From the NCBI GenBank assembly GCA_014239505.1, contig JAAZYT010000118.1:1-12298 (forward strand): 12,298 nucleotides of DNA, read 5' to 3'. The notes under the pieces were generated by a model, which made no database searches, was not told the origin of the DNA, and saw only the letters and a program-made list of their open reading frames with translations. This DNA is from Fidelibacterota bacterium. GTDB taxonomy: Bacteria > Fidelibacterota > Marinisomatia > Marinisomatales > TCS55. Numbering within the stretch: position 1 is the stretch's first letter; each line of letters starts with the position of its first letter. The translations under genes were made by a program, and so were the position numbers. This document shows, piece after piece, positions 7,421-12,298 of this stretch.

Positions 7421-8431
7421 ATGATAAAAAAATATTTATCTATATTATTATCTTACTCGTTGATATTTTTTATCAGCTGTTCTGAAAATGATAATAAATC
7501 GGAAGAAATCATTGAGATTGTTGAACCTTTTGAATTTTCAAATGCAACAAATCTAGATCAAGAAAATCAAATAGAGATAGTTACTTGGAATATTAAACGT
7601 TTTCCTCAAGACAAAAAGTATTCGGTTCCTTATGTACAAAGTTTATTAGAGTTATGGAATGCTGATATTTATTTATTCCAAGAAATTTTAGATATCTATA
7701 GTTTAATGAAAATGGTCGACCAGATGGATGCATACTCTTATATTTTAAGTGACGAAGCTGCATTTGCACTAGTTTATAAAAGTAATAATGTCACGTTTAA
7801 TTCAAAAAATGAGTTATGGGCAAATACTTCAAGCAGAAATGATGGAGATTCAGACTATAATAATAATGCACAATATCAGTTTGCAGGTCGACCACCTATG
7901 GAAAATTATCTAACTTGGTCAAGTAATTCTAAATCGATTGACTTATATATAATCAATATTCATTATAAATGTTGCGGCGATGGCCTGTATGACATTAATG
8001 ATCCTGGAGATGAAACGACAAGAAGACATCATGCTAGCTTATTACTAAATGATTATATAGTAAATAATCGCTCAGGTGATAATGTAATTATACTAGGAGA
8101 CTTTAATAATGTAGGTGAGCAAAATTACACAAACCCAGCAATAAGTCCTTTTATAGATACGCTTGTCTATGCTTCAGCCAAACATTTTTATATGATGGAT
8201 CATGATATATTAGCTGGTCCAAACAATAAATATTCATGGCAAGGATGGACAAGTTCGTATAGTCCAGCACATTTTGATCATATTATTATTACTCAACCTT
8301 TATTTAAATATATAAAAAATTCTATTGTTGGTGTTATTGATACTCCAATGGAAACCGGTTTTTCCTCAACTGCTGTATCAAATACCATCTCAGATCATCA
8401 GCCAGTATTTATATCGTTTACAATTGATTAG
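7421..8431 (+). CDS. Endonuclease/exonuclease/phosphatase-family lipoprotein
   Basis: This 336-residue lipoprotein has lipobox FISC with the cysteine at 20, an acidic linker at about 21-48, and an EEP (DNase I-like) phosphoesterase domain at about 50-335. The full metal and catalytic set is visible: N57 in TWNIK, E88 in FQEI, H181 in NIHYK, D227 and N229 in LGDFNN, D286-H287 in FDHIII, and the terminal SDH with D325 and H326. This pattern supports an active Mg2+-dependent phosphodiesterase or phosphatase. The family includes DNases, sphingomyelinases and inositol phosphatases, so the substrate cannot be read from the motifs. Lipid anchoring places it on the envelope, which suggests extracellular nucleic-acid or phospho-ester use. 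A vicinal cysteine pair, C184-C185, follows the catalytic H181. The leader AGGA is only 3-4 nt from the ATG, so the ribosome site is weak. It is the first gene of the run extending to the window end. Confidence 0.92.
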   Translation: MIKKYLSILLSYSLIFFISCSENDNKSEEIIEIVEPFEFSNATNLDQENQIEIVTWNIKRFPQDKKYSVPYVQSLLELWNADIYLFQEILDIYSLMKMVDQMDAYSYILSDEAAFALVYKSNNVTFNSKNELWANTSSRNDGDSDYNNNAQYQFAGRPPMENYLTWSSNSKSIDLYIINIHYKCCGDGLYDINDPGDETTRRHHASLLLNDYIVNNRSGDNVIILGDFNNVGEQNYTNPAISPFIDTLVYASAKHFYMMDHDILAGPNNKYSWQGWTSSYSPAHFDHIIITQPLFKYIKNSIVGVIDTPMETGFSSTAVSNTISDHQPVFISFTID

Positions 8432-8434
8432 ATT

Positions 8435-9370
8435 ATGAAGACTATGAAGCCTTTTATATATCTTATTTTCTTATTTTTATATTCCTGCACTAATGATGTA
8501 GAAAAGTATGAATATATTATTAAGAATGATACTTTTCGAAATTCAATTGATACTGGACATTTTATAGAACTATCAAATGGCTATACTTATTATGAGTTAA
8601 GTAATATAGATGATGATGAAATTATTGTTTTAATTCATGGTTTTTCTGTACCATCATACATTTGGGATGAAACATATTTCGAGTCAATTAAACGTGGCTA
8701 TGGAGTAATTAGATTAGACTTATATGGTAGGGGGTATTCTGATAATCCAGATATTATTTATAATGACGAGTTGTATGCTAATCAGGTAGTTGAGTTAATT
8801 GAAAAATTAGGAGTAACTCAAAAAATTAACCTGGTAGGTCTTTCAAATGGAGGTAGGGTAATTTCAAAAATTGCATTTGATTATCCAGAACTTATTAAAA
8901 GGTTAGTGTATGTTTCTCCTGCAGGATTCCATAATAAAAAGTTTATTCCTGATACTAGTCAGGTGACAGATAAGGATATAAAAGAATTCATCAATAAGAA
9001 TTATAGCACAATCTCAAAGGGTCAACTCTTAGATTTTAAGGACCCATCAAAGTTTATTGGTTGGGATACAAAATATGATAAACTTTTACAATATAAAGGT
9101 TTTGCGAGAGCACTTATTTCAACTACGAGGAATAATTACTCTCTAGATTACATCAATCAACATATTGGCTTAAGTTCTTTACCACAATATGCAATTTGGG
9201 GTGATAGCGACAAGGTTTTACCGCTGGATAAAGTAAAAATCAAATTAAGTAGTATTATGCCACAACTTAAGTTATTCGTTATTAATAATTCTGGCCATTT
9301 ACCAAATAAAGAACAATTTGATGACTTTAATAATGTATTCTTTAATAAAATTTTAAGTGATAATGATTAA
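8435..9370 (+). CDS. Alpha/beta-hydrolase lipoprotein
   Basis: This 311-residue envelope-anchored serine hydrolase has lipobox LYSC with cysteine 18. The alpha/beta-hydrolase fold spans about 45-305. It has the oxyanion-hole HGF at 68-70 (LIHGFSVPSYIWD), the DLYGRGYSD strand and turn at 95-103, the nucleophile elbow GLSNGG at 135-140 with S137, a WGDSDKVLP segment at 255-263 supplying the acid (D257 or D259), and H288 in NSGHLP. The catalytic triad is complete, so an esterase-, lipase- or C-C hydrolase-like activity is expected; the substrate is not readable. The cap region at about 165-245 is helical. A second ATG at 8444 would shorten the signal peptide by three residues but keep the lipobox; 8435 is chosen for the extra Lys. 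The gene starts 3 nt after the nuclease-like gene, and its 3' end overlaps the next gene. Confidence 0.92.
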   Translation: MKTMKPFIYLIFLFLYSCTNDVEKYEYIIKNDTFRNSIDTGHFIELSNGYTYYELSNIDDDEIIVLIHGFSVPSYIWDETYFESIKRGYGVIRLDLYGRGYSDNPDIIYNDELYANQVVELIEKLGVTQKINLVGLSNGGRVISKIAFDYPELIKRLVYVSPAGFHNKKFIPDTSQVTDKDIKEFINKNYSTISKGQLLDFKDPSKFIGWDTKYDKLLQYKGFARALISTTRNNYSLDYINQHIGLSSLPQYAIWGDSDKVLPLDKVKIKLSSIMPQLKLFVINNSGHLPNKEQFDDFNNVFFNKILSDND

Positions 9371-10400
9371 TCGCACTTTATACCTATTCTTACTAAGCTT
9401 ATCATTTCTTGTAGCTCAAATAAATGGAAAGTCCATTGCAATTCTTGATTTTGAAGGTATAGGAGTTAATTCTATTGAATCATCGTCATTAACTGGTATC
9501 TTTCATTCAGAAGTAACTAAAACCAATACAGTCACTCTTGTTGATCGCAAAACGATTAAACAAACGCTTTTGGAGCAAAATATTAATCAAGCTTTATGTA
9601 AAACTTTGGAATGTATTTCTAAAGCAGGTGCTTCATTGAATGTTGATTTAATAATGAGTGGAATTATTACAAAAAATAATGATTCATTCAGTCTAGAAGT
9701 AAATATTTTTCAAGTCTCTAATGCTATGAAGCCTTTGGTGGTAACAAGTTTGGTCGATGGAAAAGTTGTGGTGCGTAAAAAGTTTAAAGAATCAAAAATA
9801 TCTCCGATTGAAACAAAAAAAGTCGTTTATAAAGGAACTATTGATGGCTTTATCAATGCGATTGAAATAACTGCTTGGAGATTAATGGGGCTAGAACCAC
9901 CTGAAGTAAAAATTCAAAAAGAACAGGATATAGCTCAGGCTTTAATTACTCAAAATTACAATAGATATGCTACAGTAATAAGATCTTCACTTGTGCCAGG
10001 TTTGGGCCAATTTTATTCAGGCCAAAGAACATGGGGTTGGATTTGGTTAACATCTGAAACGATATTGGGTGCCTTGGCATTAAATGAATATAAAACATAT
10101 AAATCTTCATTAGATAATTATCGCATTTTAAAAAATGAGTACTCTAATTCAAAAAATCCAGAAGAAATTGATTTATTAAGAATAAAAGCTCAAATAAGTC
10201 GCAATGAAATGATTAAAGCAGATGAGCAAATGACAGCTATGGTATATGCTCTTGGGGGATTGTGGATGGCAAATATTGTACATGCCCTATTAATAAAACC
10301 TAAAGGCACAAATCAATTAAAGAATCAAAAATCTGTTAATTTGACATATAATAATTTGTTAAAACAACCACAATTAAGTTTCAGTGTACAATTAGATTAA
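9363..10400 (+). CDS. CsgG/TolB-like N-terminal domain fused to DUF5683-like membrane domain
   Basis: The protein has 345 residues from ATG 9363; an in-frame GTG at 9357 would add two. A Sec signal covers residues 1-18 or so (LSFLVAQ). Residues about 22-120 resemble the periplasmic CsgG/TolB N-terminal-like fold: KSIAILDFEG, then VTLVDRKTIKQTLLEQ near 57-72, a cysteine pair C79/C84 in ALCKTLEC, and LNVDLIMSGII at 92-102. This is the 'V-E-R...L-x-E-Q...C-x-x-x-x-C...GV-x-x-x-V-x-G' pattern seen in many FCB envelope proteins. Residues about 200-315 match DUF5683: the signature SSLVPGLGQFYSGQ at 208-221, a hydrophobic segment near 222-240, a charged helical middle at 245-290, and a second hydrophobic segment at 291-312. 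The start overlaps the hydrolase stop by 8 nt, indicating coupling. It probably sits in the envelope with the N-domain in the periplasm; its function is unknown. Confidence 0.85.
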   Translation: MINRTLYLFLLSLSFLVAQINGKSIAILDFEGIGVNSIESSSLTGIFHSEVTKTNTVTLVDRKTIKQTLLEQNINQALCKTLECISKAGASLNVDLIMSGIITKNNDSFSLEVNIFQVSNAMKPLVVTSLVDGKVVVRKKFKESKISPIETKKVVYKGTIDGFINAIEITAWRLMGLEPPEVKIQKEQDIAQALITQNYNRYATVIRSSLVPGLGQFYSGQRTWGWIWLTSETILGALALNEYKTYKSSLDNYRILKNEYSNSKNPEEIDLLRIKAQISRNEMIKADEQMTAMVYALGGLWMANIVHALLIKPKGTNQLKNQKSVNLTYNNLLKQPQLSFSVQLD

Positions 10401-10401
10401 T

Positions 10402-10965
10402 ATGAATTTTAAACTATTAAATAGAAACCAAAGCAATCAGTTGATATCACTATTTTTATTGTTATTTATTTTTTTGTTATCATGTGATATACCTGAAGAT
10501 GAGTTTGAGAATCCATTAGATCTTGAAACAAATGCAGCAAAAGGAATTTTTCCACCTGCACTTGTTTTCTCTTCAGATAGTCTTAACATAAATAGCGGTG
10601 AAAAGGTTAACATTGATATCTATGCTCTTGAAATAGATAGTGTTTCTGGAGCGCAAATAGAAATTGAGTATTTTTCTTCAAGTATTGTTATTGATTCTTT
10701 GTCAAATGGAGATTTTTTTCAAGGTGACAATGATCCAATCTTTATTATTGAAGATGGCGAGAATAAACTTATCATATATGTAACATATCTTGGCAGTGCT
10801 AGCCAAACTGTTTCAGGTACCGGTATTATTGCATCAATTTCATTCAGATCATTAATTCCGGGGTTAACTCAATTGAAAGTAAGTACTAATAGTATTCTAT
10901 TAGATAAGAATGCAAATCCCATAGAAATTAAAGGATATGGAAAAGTAAAAATCAGTGCAAAATAA
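10402..10965 (+). CDS. Lipoprotein with a cohesin-like module
   Basis: This 187-residue lipoprotein has a long signal at residues 1-27 with lipobox LLSC, the lipidated cysteine at 28, and a strongly acidic stretch after it (DIPEDEFENPLD). Residues about 55-186 read as a cohesin-type jelly-roll: SLNINSGEKVNIDIYALEI at 60-78, the GAQIEIEY strand at 83-90, a variable loop, an IIYVTYLGSASQTVSGTG segment at 124-141, IASISFRS at 143-150, and closing strands to 186. The 'GE-x-V...GAQ-x-x-I-x-Y...G-x-G-x-x-A-x-I-x-F' order is the cohesin pattern. Cohesins bind dockerin modules in cellulosomes, but isolated cohesin-like domains occur in many non-cellulolytic bacteria, so a dockerin partner is inference. 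It starts 1 nt after the CsgG/DUF5683 gene and lies 10 nt before the large repeat protein. Alternatives are another Ig-like or BACON-like fold. Confidence 0.82.
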   Translation: MNFKLLNRNQSNQLISLFLLLFIFLLSCDIPEDEFENPLDLETNAAKGIFPPALVFSSDSLNINSGEKVNIDIYALEIDSVSGAQIEIEYFSSSIVIDSLSNGDFFQGDNDPIFIIEDGENKLIIYVTYLGSASQTVSGTGIIASISFRSLIPGLTQLKVSTNSILLDKNANPIEIKGYGKVKISAK

Positions 10966-10975
10966 ACTAAAGATA

Positions 10976-12298
10976 ATGAAACATTTTGTAATAATGATTT
11001 TTTCATTGGTTTCGATTGGATCGCTCTTTTCTCAAACTGTTGAGCGTTATTATGATACTGGCCAAAGAATATCAAAGGTAGAGATTCAGGCTTTTAAAAA
11101 TCGATCTATTTCAAAATTAAATGAATCAAGTAATAAAACGATGACTGCTGTAGATAGATCAAAGACTGCCATTAATCAAAACAAATTTTCAGAAACGTTA
11201 GAGACTACTTTTAATAATAATAATGGATACAGTGGTAACTATTTTCAGATAGATGTACTCAAATCTGGCGGAATAACTGTTTCAAACATGGCTGGTAACT
11301 TTGGTACGACCGGTGGTGCTGGAGTTTGGGTTCGTGATGGAGCAATAGGAAATGCTCCGGGAACAGGTTGGAGTCAAGTTGCTAGTGCCACAATTTCGGG
11401 GACAAACAAACAAACGTTTTCAACTAATTTTACTTTAGCACAAGGAACATACACAATGTTCTTCGCTAATACAGGTGGTGGATCGGGTGTTGCCAGTCTA
11501 AATTATACAAATGGCACTGGAGTGGGTAATGTGGCTGCTCAGAACTCTGATCTAAAAATATATGAAGGTTATGGGACGAGTGATATTGCACCAAATACAG
11601 GTAGTTGGAGTGGGAATGGTTATGGCTTTTCACCTAGAATTTGGAATGGAAGTTTAACTTACACTGCGGCAACGCCAACTATTGCATCCTCATCATTATC
11701 TTCAGATAATAATTATTTAGATGTGACCATTAGTGAAGCCGTTTACAATACGAATGCAGGTAGTGGCGCATTAGAATCATCAGATTTTAGCCTTACTTTT
11801 GCTCAGAATAGTGGGAATGCAACAGCTGCTACAATTAGCAGTATTAAGAAAAATGATAATACTGCCGAAGGTAGTGCAACTGCATTATCAGGTGGAGAAA
11901 CTGTGATACGCGTATTTTTAAGTATTTCAAGTTTGCCAAGTGGCGTTGAAACTATCACGATCACACCTGTAAATGGTTCAAGCATCTATAATACCACGGG
12001 CCAAGCTATGGGCTCTAGTGAAAGTACAGGTGCAAAAACATTAAATGATAAAGCACCGTCAACGATCACAGGTGTTTCAATTGCATCTGACAACAGTACA
12101 ATTGCGGTAACCATGTCAGAAGCCGTTTACAATACCAATGGAGGAAATGGTGCATTAGAAGCATCAGACTTTACTTTTACGATCAGTGGAGGTGCCGCTA
12201 GTCTTTCCAGTGCAACGCCAACCAGTATTTCTTCAAGTGGGAACGTTTATACTTTAGGTATAGGAATTTCTGGAACGCCAACAGGAGCAGAGACTTTA
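10976..12298 (+). CDS. Large surface protein with SwmB-type repeats, 3' end beyond the window
   Basis: The frame is open from ATG 10976 to the last base with no stop, giving 441 residues of a longer protein. Residues 1-20 are a Sec signal ending in FSQ. Residues 21-80 form a charged, probably helical or disordered spacer. Residues about 84-230 are a glycine-rich beta-sandwich ending in LNYTNGTGVGNVAA, IYEGYG and FSPRIWNGSLTYT. This pattern recurs in bacterial surface proteins but I have no name for it. From about 233, SwmB-like Ig-type modules begin. Module 1 (about 233-360) and the start of module 2 (from about 361) share SEAVYNTN(A/G)G and GALE(S/A)SDF, offset by exactly 128 residues. No catalytic motif is seen, and an adhesin or stalk role is inferred. 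It starts 10 nt after the cohesin-like gene without a clear Shine-Dalgarno. The visible DNA is richer in G and C than its neighbours. Confidence 0.88.
   Translation, partial: MKHFVIMIFSLVSIGSLFSQTVERYYDTGQRISKVEIQAFKNRSISKLNESSNKTMTAVDRSKTAINQNKFSETLETTFNNNNGYSGNYFQIDVLKSGGITVSNMAGNFGTTGGAGVWVRDGAIGNAPGTGWSQVASATISGTNKQTFSTNFTLAQGTYTMFFANTGGGSGVASLNYTNGTGVGNVAAQNSDLKIYEGYGTSDIAPNTGSWSGNGYGFSPRIWNGSLTYTAATPTIASSSLSSDNNYLDVTISEAVYNTNAGSGALESSDFSLTFAQNSGNATAATISSIKKNDNTAEGSATALSGGETVIRVFLSISSLPSGVETITITPVNGSSIYNTTGQAMGSSESTGAKTLNDKAPSTITGVSIASDNSTIAVTMSEAVYNTNGGNGALEASDFTFTISGGAASLSSATPTSISSSGNVYTLGIGISGTPTGAETL
11735..11788 (+). repeat. Coding tandem repeat, copy 1 (core of SwmB module 1)
   Basis: This 54-nt segment, codons 254-271 of the large surface protein, begins GAAGCCGTTTACAATAC and is matched at 47 of 54 positions by 12119-12172. 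The two copies are in the same frame and exactly 384 nt (128 codons) apart. Codon-level identity is strong, including identical synonymous choices over the first five codons. This suggests duplication or gene conversion between modules and not only protein-level constraint. Confidence 0.85.
12119..12172 (+). repeat. Coding tandem repeat, copy 2 (core of SwmB module 2)
   Basis: This is the second copy of the 54-nt core, codons 382-399, differing from copy 1 at seven positions. Four of these change the residue (A to G, S to N, S to A and one neighbour-equivalent glycine codon change is silent along with the rest being synonymous or near-synonymous). The module continues to the edge of the window, so more copies are likely downstream. 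Confidence 0.85.

Noticed and set aside
10869..11075. Minus-strand open frame of 68 codons
   Set aside because: It lies opposite the end of the cohesin-like gene and the start of the large surface protein, both with strong coding features, and has no domain or ribosome site.
11803..11985. Minus-strand open frame of 60 codons
   Set aside because: It is fully antisense to the SwmB repeat region. Its hydrophobic translation is a by-product of the Ser/Thr/Gly-rich sense codons.

Overview
The window is AT-rich chromosomal DNA, probably from an uncultured marine member of the FCB superphylum (Bacteroidota or Marinimicrobia/SAR406-like). The reasons are the low GC, the TonB-dependent receptor with an N-terminal carboxypeptidase-regulatory-like domain paired with a DUF4249 lipoprotein, a CsgG-like plus DUF5683 fusion, a large SwmB-type repeat protein and a high density of lipoproteins. 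The lineage is inferred from gene content; no rRNA or tRNA is present. I see no insertion sequence, CRISPR array, integrase or attachment site.

There are twelve genes, eleven on + and one on -. Six encode lipoproteins with a recognisable lipobox, three have ordinary Sec signal peptides, one has an N-terminal membrane anchor, and only two (greA and the PLP enzyme) look cytoplasmic.

Layout. (1) 19-501: a small, possibly NTF2-like lipoprotein, closed by a strong intrinsic terminator at 556-584. (2) 703-1176: GreA. (3) 1247-6080: a tightly packed run of a DUF6090-like membrane-anchored protein, an unknown lipoprotein, a TonB-dependent receptor and a DUF4249-type lipoprotein. The last two overlap by 11 nt and both use non-ATG starts. 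This looks like an outer-membrane uptake cassette of unknown substrate. (4) 6126-7319, minus strand: a cystathionine gamma-synthase-family PLP enzyme, convergent with block 3 and divergent from block 5. (5) 7421 to the window end: a five-gene run with gaps of 3, -8, 1 and 10 nt. It encodes an endonuclease/exonuclease/phosphatase-fold lipoprotein, an alpha/beta-hydrolase lipoprotein, a CsgG-like/DUF5683 fusion, a lipoprotein with a cohesin-like module, and the N-terminal 441 residues of a large repeat-containing surface protein that runs off the right edge.

The most interesting part is block 5. A lipid-anchored cohesin-like protein sits directly between an envelope protein fused to a curli-secretion-like domain and a large adhesin-like repeat protein. 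I infer a surface display or attachment system. The missing 3' end of the last gene is the key to testing that. The four intergenic stretches (502-702, 1177-1246, 6081-6125, 7320-7420) are all short. Apart from the terminator and one extra hairpin in the first, I see no confident element in them.
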